Assembly (NCBI RefSeq): GCF_937900395.1
Contig: NZ_CALCDX010000038.1
Location: 1-16,080, forward strand
Length of the DNA: 16,080 nucleotides
DNA from: an uncultured Caulobacter sp.
GTDB taxonomy: Bacteria; Pseudomonadota; Alphaproteobacteria; Caulobacterales; Caulobacteraceae
Direction: 5' to 3'
In this document: in pieces, positions 1 through 7,268 of the stretch
Numbering within the stretch: the first letter of the stretch is position 1
Layout: the number at the start of each line of letters is the position of its first letter
Translations under genes and position numbers: made by a program
Notes under the pieces: model-generated
The model's database searches: none
Told to the model about the DNA's origin: nothing
The model's input: only the letters and a program-made list of their open reading frames with translations

Positions 1-263
1 CGAAGACGCAGAAGCCTTCGCTGTATCGAGTTCTGATTCTCAACGACGACTACACCCCCATGGAGTTCGTCGTTTACGTTCTCGAGCGGTTCTTCAACAA
101 GTCGCGCGAAGATGCGACGCGCATCATGTTGCATGTCCACCAAAACGGTGTGGGCGTGTGTGGCGTCTATACATACGAAGTCGCAGAAACCAAGGTCGCC
201 CAAGTCATCGACTCGGCGCGACGCCATCAGCACCCCCTGCAGTGCACGATGGAAAAGGACTGA
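1..263 (+). CDS. clpS: ClpS, N-degron adaptor of ClpAP (5'-truncated)
   Basis: ClpS binds proteins with destabilising N-terminal residues (N-end rule) and hands them to the ClpA unfoldase in the cytoplasm. The window starts inside the gene; the first complete codon is at base 3 and the stop TGA is at 261-263, leaving 86 residues of a protein that is usually 100-120. Visible family signatures are the NDDYTPMEFV loop, whose Asn-Asp-Asp and gating Met line the N-degron pocket, and the later HVHQNG segment with the second pocket histidine. The C-terminal core is intact, so only the flexible N-terminal extension is missing. The ATG at 60 lies inside the conserved core and is not the start. clpA follows 12 bases after the stop, the usual clpS-clpA arrangement. 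Identification is firm. Confidence 0.96.
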   Translation, partial: KTQKPSLYRVLILNDDYTPMEFVVYVLERFFNKSREDATRIMLHVHQNGVGVCGVYTYEVAETKVAQVIDSARRHQHPLQCTMEKD

Positions 264-278
264 GGAGCCTCCCCGTTG
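262..278 (+). promoter_or_regulatory. clpA ribosome binding site and TTG start
   Basis: The GAGGAG at 262-267 overlaps the clpS stop codon (TGA, 261-263) and sits 8 bases before the TTG at 276. No in-frame ATG or GTG lies between the clpS stop and the conserved ClpA N-terminus, so the rare TTG start is the best reading. The overlap suggests that ribosomes ending clpS help start clpA. Confidence 0.75.
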
Positions 279-2606
279 CCCTCTTTTTCGCGCCCCCTGG
301 AAGAGTCCCTGCATCGCGCCGTGGCCTACGCCAACCAGCGTAAGCACGAATACGCGACGCTGGAGCACCTTCTGCTTTCCCTGACCGACGACGATGACGC
401 CGCCGGAGTGATGCGCGCGTGCGACGTCGATCTCGCCGCGCTGAAGAAGAGTCTTTCCAACTATCTCGATGTCGAACTGGCCTCGCTGGTCGTCGACGAC
501 GAGGAAGACGCCAAGCCGACCGCCGGCTTCCAGCGCGTCATCCAGCGCGCGGTGATCCACGTCCAATCGTCGGGTCGCGAGGAAGTGACCGGCGCCAACG
601 TGCTGGTCGCGATCTTCTCCGAACGCGAGAGCCACGCCGCGTACTTCCTGCAGGAGCAGGACATGACGCGGTACGACGCGGTAAACTTCATCGCCCACGG
701 CATCGCCAAGAAGGCCGGCGCCTCGGAAGCCAAGAGCGTCAAGGGCGCCAGCGCCGGCTCGAACCAGACCGAGGACGATGGCGAGAAGCCCAACGCCAAG
801 ACGGGCGGCGAAGCTCTGGAAGCCTATTGCGTCGACCTCAACGAAAAGGCCCGCCAGGGCAAGGTCGACCCGCTGATCGGCCGCGCGAACGAAGTCGAGC
901 GCGCGATCCAGATCCTGTGCCGTCGCACCAAGAACAACCCGCTGCTGGTGGGCGACCCTGGCGTCGGCAAGACCGCGATCGCCGAGGGCCTGGCTCGCAA
1001 GATCGTCACCCACCAGGTCCCCGAGGTCCTGGAGGGCGCCACCATCTACTCGCTCGACATGGGCGCGCTGCTGGCCGGCACCCGCTATCGCGGCGACTTC
1101 GAGGAACGCGTCAAGCAGGTCGTCAAGGAGCTGGAAAGCCACCCGAACGCCGTGCTGTTCATCGACGAGATCCACACGGTGATCGGCGCCGGCGCGACCA
1201 GCGGCGGGGCGATGGACGCCTCGAACCTGCTCAAGCCGGCCCTGGCCTCGGGCAGCCTGCGCTGCATGGGCTCGACCACCTACAAGGAGTTCCGGCAGCA
1301 CTTCGAGAAGGATCGGGCCCTGGTCCGTCGCTTCCAGAAGATCGACGTGAACGAGCCGACGGTGGAAGACACCATCAAGATCCTCAAGGGCCTGAAGACC
1401 TACTACGAGGACTTCCACAAGCTGAAGTACACGAACGACGCCCTGAAGGTCGCCGTCGAGTTGTCGGCCAAGTACATCACCGACCGCAAGCTGCCGGACA
1501 AGGCGATCGACGTGATCGACGAAGCCGGCGCCTCGCAGATGCTGCTGCCGGAAAGCCGCCGCAAAAAGACGATCGGCGTGAAGGAGATCGAAGGCGTCGT
1601 CGCCAAGATCGCCCGCATCCCGCCGAAGTCGGTCAGCAAGTCGGACACCGAGGCCCTCAAGGAGCTCGAGACCGACTTGAAGCGCGCCGTGTTCGGCCAG
1701 GACGAAGCCCTGACCCAGCTGGCGGCCGCCATGAAGCTGGCCCGCGCCGGCCTGCGCGAACCGAACAAGCCGATCGGCTCGTACCTGTTCAGCGGCCCGA
1801 CCGGCGTCGGCAAGACCGAAGCCGCCAAGCAGCTGGCCCAGACCCTGGGCATCGAGATGCTGCGCTTCGACATGTCGGAATACATGGAACGGCACACCGT
1901 GAGCCGCCTGATCGGCGCCCCTCCCGGCTATGTCGGCTTCGACCAGGGCGGTCAGCTGACCGACGCGGTCGACCAGCACCCGCACGCCGTCGTCCTGCTC
2001 GACGAAATCGAGAAGGCGCACGGGGATGTCTACAACATCCTGCTGCAGGTGATGGACAACGGCGCCCTAACCGACAGCAACGGCAAGAAGGTCGACTTCC
2101 GCAACGTGGTCCTGATCATGACCACCAACGCGGGGGCCTCGGACGCCCAGCGCAACTCGATCGGCTTCGGCCGCTCGAAGGTCGAGGGTGAAGAGGAAGC
2201 GGCCCTGAAGCGCTTGTTCACGCCGGAGTTCCGCAACCGCCTGGACGCCGTCGTGGCCTTCAAGCCGCTGACGCCGGAGATCATCCGCCAAGTCGTGCAG
2301 AAGTTCGTCATGCAGCTGGAGGCCCAACTGGCCGACCGCAACATCACGATCGAACTCAGCGACGACGCGGCCGACTGGCTGGCCAAGAACGGCTTCGACG
2401 AGCTCTACGGCGCTCGTCCGCTGGCCCGGGTCATCCAGGAGCACATCAAGAAGCCGCTGGCCGACGACATCCTGTTCGGACGCCTGGTCCGCGGCGGCCA
2501 CGTCAAGGTCGTGCTCAAGGACAGCAAGATCGACTTCGAGATCGACAGCAATGTCGATCCCAAGGCCGGCAAGACCGACGAAGCCGAACCGGCCCTGGCC
2601 GAGTAG
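276..2606 (+). CDS. clpA: ClpA, AAA+ unfoldase subunit of the ClpAP protease
   Basis: ClpA forms ATP-driven hexamers that unfold substrates, including those delivered by ClpS, and thread them into the ClpP peptidase chamber. The 776-residue protein is close to family length (about 750-780). It has an N-terminal Clp repeat domain (about 1-140), an acidic, low-complexity linker (about 145-185), and two AAA+ modules. Walker A motifs are GDPGVGKT at 226-233 and GPTGVGKT at 507-514; Walker B motifs are FIDE at 295-298 and LLDE at 574-577. No middle domain of the ClpB type is visible. The start is TTG at 276, chosen because it begins the conserved SFSRPLEESLHRA helix and follows a GAGGAG ribosome site at 262-267 that overlaps the clpS stop, implying translational coupling. 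The gene ends just before a strong terminator. Confidence 0.97.
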   Translation: MPSFSRPLEESLHRAVAYANQRKHEYATLEHLLLSLTDDDDAAGVMRACDVDLAALKKSLSNYLDVELASLVVDDEEDAKPTAGFQRVIQRAVIHVQSSGREEVTGANVLVAIFSERESHAAYFLQEQDMTRYDAVNFIAHGIAKKAGASEAKSVKGASAGSNQTEDDGEKPNAKTGGEALEAYCVDLNEKARQGKVDPLIGRANEVERAIQILCRRTKNNPLLVGDPGVGKTAIAEGLARKIVTHQVPEVLEGATIYSLDMGALLAGTRYRGDFEERVKQVVKELESHPNAVLFIDEIHTVIGAGATSGGAMDASNLLKPALASGSLRCMGSTTYKEFRQHFEKDRALVRRFQKIDVNEPTVEDTIKILKGLKTYYEDFHKLKYTNDALKVAVELSAKYITDRKLPDKAIDVIDEAGASQMLLPESRRKKTIGVKEIEGVVAKIARIPPKSVSKSDTEALKELETDLKRAVFGQDEALTQLAAAMKLARAGLREPNKPIGSYLFSGPTGVGKTEAAKQLAQTLGIEMLRFDMSEYMERHTVSRLIGAPPGYVGFDQGGQLTDAVDQHPHAVVLLDEIEKAHGDVYNILLQVMDNGALTDSNGKKVDFRNVVLIMTTNAGASDAQRNSIGFGRSKVEGEEEAALKRLFTPEFRNRLDAVVAFKPLTPEIIRQVVQKFVMQLEAQLADRNITIELSDDAADWLAKNGFDELYGARPLARVIQEHIKKPLADDILFGRLVRGGHVKVVLKDSKIDFEIDSNVDPKAGKTDEAEPALAE

Positions 2607-2629
2607 GCTTAAGCATCAGACTGAAACGG

Positions 2630-2658
2630 AAAGGCCCGGAGCAATCCGGGCCTTTTTG
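2630..2658. terminator. Bidirectional rho-independent terminator between clpA and the HIT gene
   Basis: A perfect 11-base stem (2630-2640 pairing with 2645-2655, core AAGGCCCGGA/TCCGGGCCTT) has a GCAA tetraloop and is followed by five T on the plus strand (2653-2657). The left side is A-rich, so the minus strand also has a short T-run. It sits between two convergent genes and can end both. Confidence 0.9.
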
Positions 2659-2665
2659 TTAGGAT

Positions 2666-3100
2666 CTAGAGCGCCGCGGCGATCTTCGCCGCCAGAGCCT
2701 TCAGCTCGTCGGTATTCGCCATGCCGCCCTCCCCGTGGCGCCCCAGGGCCTGGCCCTCGTAGCGGGGGATCACGTGGAAGTGCAGGTGGAAGATGGTCTG
2801 GCCGGCCGGGGCGCCGTTGAATTGGGTGACGACAACGCCGTCGGGCTTTAGGGCCGCAACCACCGCCTTGGTCAGCTTCTGGGTGGCGGCGGCGAGCTCG
2901 GCCAGCACCTCGGGCTCGGCCTCAAGCAGGTTACGGGCCTGGCTGACCTTTGAGATCACCAGGGCGTGGCCGCGCGACTGCGGGAAGACGTCCATGAAGG
3001 CCAGGACGCGGTCGTCCTCGAACACCTTCACGCTCGGGATCTCGCCCCGGATGATCTTGGCGAAGATGTTGTCCGCGTCGTAGCGTCCGTCGAGGCTCAT
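2666..3100 (-). CDS. HIT-family nucleotide hydrolase (Hint/HinT type)
   Basis: HIT proteins hydrolyse or transfer nucleotidyl groups, for example purine nucleoside phosphoramidates in the HinT branch; the natural bacterial substrate is usually unknown. The 144-residue protein carries the histidine triad HLHFHVIP with His105, His107 and His109, where the middle His is the nucleophile in the family. The N-terminal part (NIFAKIIRGEIP, FMDVFPQSRGHALVI) is typical of the Hint fold and places it outside the GalT and FHIT branches. The start chosen is ATG at 3100, preceded by GGGAGAC. A longer frame from 3151 adds 17 residues unlike the family and would swallow the divergent promoter region. The gene shares an upstream region with the DUF4287 gene and converges on clpA. 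Confidence 0.93.
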   Translation of the reverse strand: MSLDGRYDADNIFAKIIRGEIPSVKVFEDDRVLAFMDVFPQSRGHALVISKVSQARNLLEAEPEVLAELAAATQKLTKAVVAALKPDGVVVTQFNGAPAGQTIFHLHFHVIPRYEGQALGRHGEGGMANTDELKALAAKIAAAL

Positions 3101-3118
3101 GATCGTCTCCCTGTGTGG

Positions 3119-3140
3119 GACCGGTCGTAGCAAACCGGTC
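3119..3140. promoter_or_regulatory. Inverted repeat between divergent HIT and DUF4287 genes
   Basis: GACCGGT (3119-3125) and ACCGGTC (3134-3140) form a perfect 7-base inverted repeat with an 8-base spacer. The inner ACCGGT is itself a palindrome, so the element also reads as two copies of a 6-base site 14 bases apart. It lies in the 53-base divergent gap just upstream of both ribosome sites. It could be an operator or an RNA hairpin; the function is not known. Confidence 0.4.
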
Positions 3141-3153
3141 GAGAGGCGCAACC

Positions 3154-3735
3154 ATGGACGAAAAACCTCAGGGCCTGACCGAACAGCAGCAAAAGTGGTT
3201 CGCCTCCCTCCACGCCAACCTGGAGCGCGAGACGGGCAAGACCCTGGAGCAATGGGTCGAGATCGTCCGCCGCGAGTGCAAGGAGACCAAGCCTAGGGCC
3301 CGCGCCGAATGGCTGAAGGCGACCTATGGCCTGGGCCAGAACCGCGCGGCCAGCATCTTCGCCGTCGCCTATCCCGAGTCCGGCGGCTGGGATGACGCAG
3401 CGGGGCTGCGCGCGAGCCTGTGGACGGCCCCAGCCTCCACCGAGATCCTGGCAGCGGTAGAGACGGCGGTGGCGAACTTCCCTGATCTCGTGACCGGCCA
3501 GCGCAAGGGCTACACCGCCTGGTCCCGCAAGGCGCAGTTCGCGGCGCTGAAGCCAGCCAAAGAAGGCCAAGCGGTGCTGGGTCTGGCAGTGACGCCGGAC
3601 GCCTCCCCGCGCCTGGCGGCCCCGAAGAGCGAAGGCTGGTCCGAGCGCCTGAAGGCCAAGCTGGTCCTCGCCTCCCCGGCCGAGGTCGACGCCGAGCTCA
3701 AGGCGCTTCTGAAAACGGCCTGGGAGCGCTCCTAG
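3154..3735 (+). CDS. DUF4287 / DUF5655 domain protein
   Basis: The molecular function is unknown. The N-terminal half (about 5-70: LTEQQQKWFASLHANLERETGKTLEQW, then AEWLKATYGLGQNRA) reads as a DUF4287 domain, a small helical module. The C-terminal half (about 110-190: YTAWSRKAQFAALKP, then LGLAV and a helical tail) resembles DUF5655. The two are often fused in proteins of about 190 residues, and this one has 193. The start is ATG at 3154, 8 bases after GAGAGG; a frame from 3115 would run through the inverted repeat in the divergent gap and lacks a ribosome site. There is no signal peptide or membrane segment, so it is probably cytoplasmic. The split-barrel stress protein follows 70 bases later on the same strand. 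Domain names are from memory of the families. Confidence 0.8.
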   Translation: MDEKPQGLTEQQQKWFASLHANLERETGKTLEQWVEIVRRECKETKPRARAEWLKATYGLGQNRAASIFAVAYPESGGWDDAAGLRASLWTAPASTEILAAVETAVANFPDLVTGQRKGYTAWSRKAQFAALKPAKEGQAVLGLAVTPDASPRLAAPKSEGWSERLKAKLVLASPAEVDAELKALLKTAWERS

Positions 3736-3779
3736 CCTCCGGAAGCTTCACCTTAGGAACGCGCCCGCCCCGGCGCCGT

Positions 3780-3803
3780 TCGTCTCCACAGCAAAGGAGA
3801 CGA
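3780..3803 (+). promoter_or_regulatory. Stem-loop that covers the ribosome binding site of the next gene
   Basis: TCGTCTCC (3780-3787) is perfectly complementary to GGAGACGA (3796-3803), with an 8-base A-rich loop. The right arm contains the GGAG of the ribosome site (AAAGGAG, 3793-3799) and ends two bases before the ATG at 3806. If formed in the mRNA, the stem would hide the site. That would fit translational control, for example by temperature or a trans-acting factor, but nothing in the sequence shows which. Confidence 0.45.
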
Positions 3804-3805
3804 CG

Positions 3806-4294
3806 ATGTCCAAGGAAGCCGAACTGGCCGAAAAGTTCTGGAAGGCCCTGAAGTCCGACCGCACCGTGATGCTGGGCCTGGTCGAGCGCGAGAACGGCCG
3901 CGCCCAGCCGATGACCGCCGTGTTCGAGGGCGACCACTCCGGTCCGATCTGGATCTTCAGCGCCGTGGACGTGGACTTAGTGCAGGCCGTCGAGGGCGGC
4001 GAGCACGACGCCATCCTGCACTTCGCGTCCAAGGGACACGACGTCTTCGCCACGGTCGAAGGCCGCATGCGCGTCGACAACGATCGCGAGACGATCGAGC
4101 GCCTGTGGAACCCTTTCATCGCCGCCTGGTACGACGGCAAGAACGATCCCAAGCTGCGCCTGCTGCGCTTCGAGCCGGGCGACGCCCAGATCTGGCTGAA
4201 CGAGAACAGCCTGTTCGCCGGCCTGAAGATGATGCTCGGGGCCGATCCAAAGAAGGACTACAAGGACAAGGCGGCCGAAGTCCGCCTGCAGTAG
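3806..4294 (+). CDS. Pyridoxamine-phosphate-oxidase-like split-barrel protein (general stress protein 26 family)
   Basis: The protein belongs to the FMN-binding split-barrel superfamily, in the group containing B. subtilis general stress protein 26 and fungal blue-light-inducible Bli-3. Members bind flavins, but their reaction is usually undefined. The 162 residues show the typical order: N-terminal helix (EAELAEKFWKALKSDRTVMLGLV), barrel strands (MTAVFEGDHSGPIWIFSAVDVDLV), the FASKGHDVFATVEGRMRV strand pair, the ERLWNPFIAAWYDGKNDPKLRLLRFEP segment that is highly characteristic of this group, and a C-terminal tail. It is cytoplasmic. The start is ATG at 3806, with AAAGGAG 6 bases upstream, lying in a stem-loop described separately. 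The gene converges on the DUF482 gene with about 20 bases between stops. Confidence 0.87.
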   Translation: MSKEAELAEKFWKALKSDRTVMLGLVERENGRAQPMTAVFEGDHSGPIWIFSAVDVDLVQAVEGGEHDAILHFASKGHDVFATVEGRMRVDNDRETIERLWNPFIAAWYDGKNDPKLRLLRFEPGDAQIWLNENSLFAGLKMMLGADPKKDYKDKAAEVRLQ

Positions 4295-4306
4295 GCGTCC
4301 GCCACG

Positions 4307-4329
4307 GGGAGGAGCCTACCGCTCCTCCC
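4307..4329. terminator. Hairpin between convergent genes, overlapping the DUF482 stop (possible terminator)
   Basis: GGGAGGAGC (4307-4315) pairs perfectly with GCTCCTCCC (4321-4329) around the loop CTACC, which contains the complement of the DUF482 stop codon. Neither side has a T-run, so it is not a standard rho-independent terminator. Its position between two stops suggests a transcription end or 3'-end protection. Confidence 0.4.
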
Positions 4330-5476
4330 GGAACGGCGAGAATTCCTCGGTCAGCATCTCGATGTCCGCGGCCACCGCGTCGCGCTCGCGTTCGAGATAG
4401 CGCGCCACCGGCTCGCGCAGGGCCGGATCCGCGATCCAGTGGGCCGAGTACACCGGGCTAGGCAGATAGCCGCGCGCGATCTTGTGCTGGCCTTGCGCGC
4501 CCGCTTCGACGCGGGGCAGGCCCAGACGGATCGCATGCTCGATAGCCTGATAGTAGCAAAGCTCGAAGTGGAGGAACGGCACATCCTCCACGCAACCCCA
4601 ATGGCGGCCGTAGAGGCAGTCCCGGCCCAGCAGGTTCAGCGCGCCGGCGATGAACGGCCCGCCTGGCCGCCGCGCCAGGATCAGCAGCACCTTGTCGGCC
4701 ATCCGCTCATTCAGCAGCGAGAAGAACCGGCGGTTCAGATAGGGCCGCCCCCACTTGCGGCTGCCCGTGTCCATGTAGAAGGCGAAGAAGGCGTCCCAGT
4801 GATCCTCGGTCAGGTCGCCGCCGGTCAGGGCCACGATCTCCAGCCCCTCCTGGGCGTCGCGCCGCTCGCGCCGGATCGTCTTGCGGCGGTTTGCGGAAAG
4901 AGCCGCCAGAAAGTCGTCGAAGGTCGCGTAGCCCCGGTTTTCCCAGTGGTACTGCTGGTCCTGGCGCAGCAGCATTCCCCGCTCGCCCATCCAGCGCCAC
5001 TCGTCCTCGACCGGAAAGGTCACGTGCAGTGACGAGGCGCCCATTCGCTCGCACAGCGTCAGCGCGCCACCCAGCAGCGCCGAGCGTCCCTCGTCGGCGT
5101 CGACGTCCGAGCGCACGATCAAACGTGAACCCGTCACCGGCGAGAACGGCGAGGAGCACTGGAGCTTGGGGTAGTAGCGCCCGCCGGCCCGTTCATAGGC
5201 GTCGGCCCAGGCGTGATCGAAGACGTATTCGCCCTGACTGTGGGACTTCAGATAGAGCGGCATGACGCCGACGACGGCGCCATCCTCATCCTCGACAGAC
5301 AGGTGCTGCGGCGCCCAGCCGGTGCGGGCCGACACGCAGCCGCTTTCCTCGAGGATCGACAGGAAGTCGAAGGAGACGAACGGATCGCCCGTCAGGTCCG
5401 CGCAGGCGTCCCAGGCCTCCTTGCCGATCTCGGCGATCGCGCGATGGACGCGAACCGCCGGCCGGACAGACGTCAC
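4316..5476 (-). CDS. DUF482 (COG3146) FemAB/GNAT-like protein
   Basis: This family is widespread in Proteobacteria and is annotated as an uncharacterised peptidogalycan- or acyltransferase-like protein with a tandem GNAT/FemAB-like fold; no substrate is established. The 386 residues match family length. Recognisable blocks are PFVSFDFLSILEESG near the N-terminus, FDHAWADAYERAGGRYYPKLQCSSPFSPV, the ANRRKTIRRERRDA basic helix, the HWGCVEDVPFLHFELCYYQAIEHAI region and the conserved GAQGQHKIARGYLPSP loop (about 326-341). The chosen start is GTG at 5476, overlapping the phosphodiesterase stop by four bases (GTGA), with GAGGG nine bases upstream. A longer frame from 5530 runs inside the phosphodiesterase gene. 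It is the last gene of a three-gene minus-strand operon. No signal peptide is visible. Confidence 0.88.
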   Translation of the reverse strand: MTSVRPAVRVHRAIAEIGKEAWDACADLTGDPFVSFDFLSILEESGCVSARTGWAPQHLSVEDEDGAVVGVMPLYLKSHSQGEYVFDHAWADAYERAGGRYYPKLQCSSPFSPVTGSRLIVRSDVDADEGRSALLGGALTLCERMGASSLHVTFPVEDEWRWMGERGMLLRQDQQYHWENRGYATFDDFLAALSANRRKTIRRERRDAQEGLEIVALTGGDLTEDHWDAFFAFYMDTGSRKWGRPYLNRRFFSLLNERMADKVLLILARRPGGPFIAGALNLLGRDCLYGRHWGCVEDVPFLHFELCYYQAIEHAIRLGLPRVEAGAQGQHKIARGYLPSPVYSAHWIADPALREPVARYLERERDAVAADIEMLTEEFSPFREER

Positions 5477-6246
5477 GCGTGGAAGCCCTCGAAGATCAGG
5501 TTGTCGCAATGGTCCTGCACGCCTTCCCACTGGTCGGGGCTGCGGACCGTCCAGGCGATCACGGGCATGCCCTTGGCGCGATATAGGTCCGCGCGCGGGC
5601 TGGGCAACATGTCGAGGCCTAGCGACAGGAAATCGGGGCGCGCCAGCTCGACCTGTTCGAGCGCGGCCAGCGACTTGCGCATCTCGGGCGCCAGCTTGCG
5701 CGCGCTGTCGTCGTTCCAGCCATACGAGTTCAGGCCGCGCAGGATCTGCGGATGATGGTCGGCGAACCAGGCGTGGGAATACGGATTGAAGCCGATCACG
5801 GCGGTTGGACCATTGTGATCAACCAGCACGTCGCAGACCCTCTTCTCCAGCGGGCCGACCTCGCCAAAAGGCGTCTTCAGCTCGATGAACACCATCGCGC
5901 GGTGCCCGATCAGGGTCAGGGCGTCGGCCAGGGTCGGGATGGTCTCGTCCGTACCCTTCAGGGTCATGGTCGCGAGGTCCGCGGCGGTGTGGTCGCGCAG
6001 CCGCCCTTCCCGCCCCGTCATCCGCTCCAGCCGGTCGTCATGGAAGACAACCGCCTCGCCGTCGGCGGTCAGTTGCACGTCCAGCTCGATAGCGTAGCCG
6101 TGGGCGCAGGCGGCCTGGAAGGCGGCTAGGGAATTCTCCGGCGCGCCGTCGGGGTTCCAGAGGCCGCGATGGGCCGCCGGCGGATCGAACAGGCGCTCCC
6201 ACGCCTCGCCGAAGGTTTCGGTCGAGGGGCGTTCGCGCGAGCGCAT
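5473..6246 (-). CDS. Glycerophosphodiester phosphodiesterase family protein
   Basis: GDPD enzymes hydrolyse glycerophosphodiesters to glycerol-3-phosphate and an alcohol, using a TIM barrel with a catalytic metal. In the 257-residue protein the expected catalytic set is present: HRG at 26-28, Glu54 and Asp56 in IELDVQLTADG, His69 in VFHDD, and Glu122/Lys124 in FIELKT. The start is ATG at 6246, sharing its A with the TGA stop of the RidA gene, with GGAG eight bases upstream; the longer frame to 6735 is an alternative frame of the RidA gene. It has no signal peptide, so it is probably a cytoplasmic enzyme unlike periplasmic GlpQ. Tight overlap on both sides places it firmly in the operon with RidA and DUF482. 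The exact substrate cannot be told. Confidence 0.93.
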   Translation of the reverse strand: MRSRERPSTETFGEAWERLFDPPAAHRGLWNPDGAPENSLAAFQAACAHGYAIELDVQLTADGEAVVFHDDRLERMTGREGRLRDHTAADLATMTLKGTDETIPTLADALTLIGHRAMVFIELKTPFGEVGPLEKRVCDVLVDHNGPTAVIGFNPYSHAWFADHHPQILRGLNSYGWNDDSARKLAPEMRKSLAALEQVELARPDFLSLGLDMLPSPRADLYRAKGMPVIAWTVRSPDQWEGVQDHCDNLIFEGFHA

Positions 6247-6707
6247 CAGGCGATCTCCACCACCGCGTCGACCTCGACGGCGAAGCCGAGAGGCAACTTG
6301 TAGACGCCCACCGCTGAACGCGCGTGGCGACCGGCGTCGCCCAGAACCTCGACCATCAGGTCCGAGCAGCCGTTGACGACCTTGGGAATGTCGATGAAGT
6401 CCGGGCCCGCCTGGACGAAGCCACCCAGCTTCACCACGCGAACGACACGGTCCAAGTCGCCGTCGCAAGCGGCCTTCATCTGGGCCAGCAGGTTGACGCC
6501 GCAGATGCGCGCGGCCTTCTGGGCGGTCTCCAGGTCGACATCGACGCCGACCGTACCCTTGATGCCGCCCGAAGCGTCCAGCGAGATCTGGCCGGAGATG
6601 TGGACGAGATTGCCCGAGCGGACGAAGGGCACGTAGTTGGCCACCGGCGCCACGGGCTGCGGCAGCTCGACGCCAATCGCCTTCAGACGCTCTTCCACCT
6701 TCGACAT
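6246..6707 (-). CDS. RidA (YjgF/UK114) family protein, long subgroup
   Basis: RidA hydrolyses reactive enamine/imine intermediates made by PLP enzymes such as threonine dehydratase, protecting other PLP enzymes. The protein has 153 residues rather than the about 128 of E. coli RidA, with extra N-terminal sequence (VEERLKAIGVELPQPVAPVANYVPFVRSGNLVHISGQIS, shown here only as a landmark region at about 4-42), which is typical of a separate YjgF subgroup. The Arg of the active site aligns with Arg130 (HARSAVGV) and the partner Glu with Glu145, keeping the 15-residue spacing of E. coli Arg105/Glu120, so imine deaminase chemistry is plausible. The start is ATG at 6707, eight bases after GGAG; a TTG two codons earlier is too close to that site. 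It is the first gene of the three-gene operon and lies just downstream of the phasin terminator. Confidence 0.9.
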   Translation of the reverse strand: MSKVEERLKAIGVELPQPVAPVANYVPFVRSGNLVHISGQISLDASGGIKGTVGVDVDLETAQKAARICGVNLLAQMKAACDGDLDRVVRVVKLGGFVQAGPDFIDIPKVVNGCSDLMVEVLGDAGRHARSAVGVYKLPLGFAVEVDAVVEIA

Positions 6708-6759
6708 ACGCAACGCTCCGTGAGTTTCCCGGCATCCTTAACGCGACCGGCGGAGGTGC

Positions 6760-6795
6760 AAAAGAAAAAAGCCCGGACCTTACGGCCCGGGCTTT
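6760..6795 (-). terminator. Rho-independent terminator of the phasin gene
   Basis: AAAGCCCGG (6768-6776) pairs with CCGGGCTTT (6787-6795), with a further inner CC/GG pairing possible across the loop. On the minus strand the stem is followed by a T-rich run, the complement of 6760-6770 (ten A and one G). It lies 38 bases beyond the phasin stop and separates it from the RidA operon. Confidence 0.88.
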
Positions 6796-6833
6796 CTCCG
6801 TTCTGGATCGCGTCCGAAGACGCCAAGCCGCTC

Positions 6834-7268
6834 TTAGCGAGCGGCTTGGAACTTCTCGACCGCGGCGCTCATGCGCTCGTTCAGCGGCTTGACCGAGTCC
6901 TTGATCGAGGCCGAGACGATCTCCGAGGCCTTGCTGACCTGGGCGATGTACGACTCGAGCGCCGACTTGGCCCAGGCGGTCTGCAGCTCGACGGCTTCCT
7001 GCACGCTCTTGGCGGCGGCCAGCGACTTGGCGGCGGCGACTTGGTCTTCCGCCAGCTTCTTGCCGTAGGCGAAGGTCTCGGCGCCCAGGGCTTCAGCGCC
7101 CTTGGTGGCGGCCGTCACCGAGGCGACGACGGCTTCGAGATTCTTCTTCGAGTGGGTGTTGGCTTCGGCCAGCGCGGCGAGCGACTTCTCGACGCCGTCC
7201 TTGAAGGCTTGGTTCGACGCGGCGGTGAACTGTTCGACGGTGTTCTTGACGGTTTCGGCGGCGGCCAT
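6834..7268 (-). CDS. Phasin family protein (polyhydroxyalkanoate granule-associated)
   Basis: Phasins coat the surface of polyhydroxyalkanoate granules and control their number and size. The 144-residue protein is almost entirely predicted amphipathic helix, Ala/Glu/Lys-rich and without Cys or Trp-rich core (one Trp). Family landmarks are VKNTVEQFTAASNQAFKDGVEKSLAALAEAN at the N-terminus and the FAYGKKLAEDQVAAAKSLAAAKSVQEAVELQ region, which corresponds to the phasin core. The start is ATG at 7268 with AGGAGAG about eight bases upstream. It is monocistronic: a terminator follows, and upstream is a promoter with TGC-rich dyads resembling the PhaR-type sites that control phasin genes in other Alphaproteobacteria. 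No pha synthase gene is in the window. Confidence 0.9.
   Translation of the reverse strand: MAAAETVKNTVEQFTAASNQAFKDGVEKSLAALAEANTHSKKNLEAVVASVTAATKGAEALGAETFAYGKKLAEDQVAAAKSLAAAKSVQEAVELQTAWAKSALESYIAQVSKASEIVSASIKDSVKPLNERMSAAVEKFQAAR

Noticed and set aside
419..2191. A 590-residue open frame inside clpA on the same strand
   Set aside because: It is the +1/+2 shadow of a high-GC gene: Arg/Gly/Pro-rich, without recognisable domains, while clpA in the other frame has complete AAA+ motifs.
5477..5530. N-terminal extension of the DUF482 protein
   Set aside because: It lies wholly inside the phosphodiesterase gene; the overlapping GTG at 5476 with a GAGGG site fits operon structure and family length.
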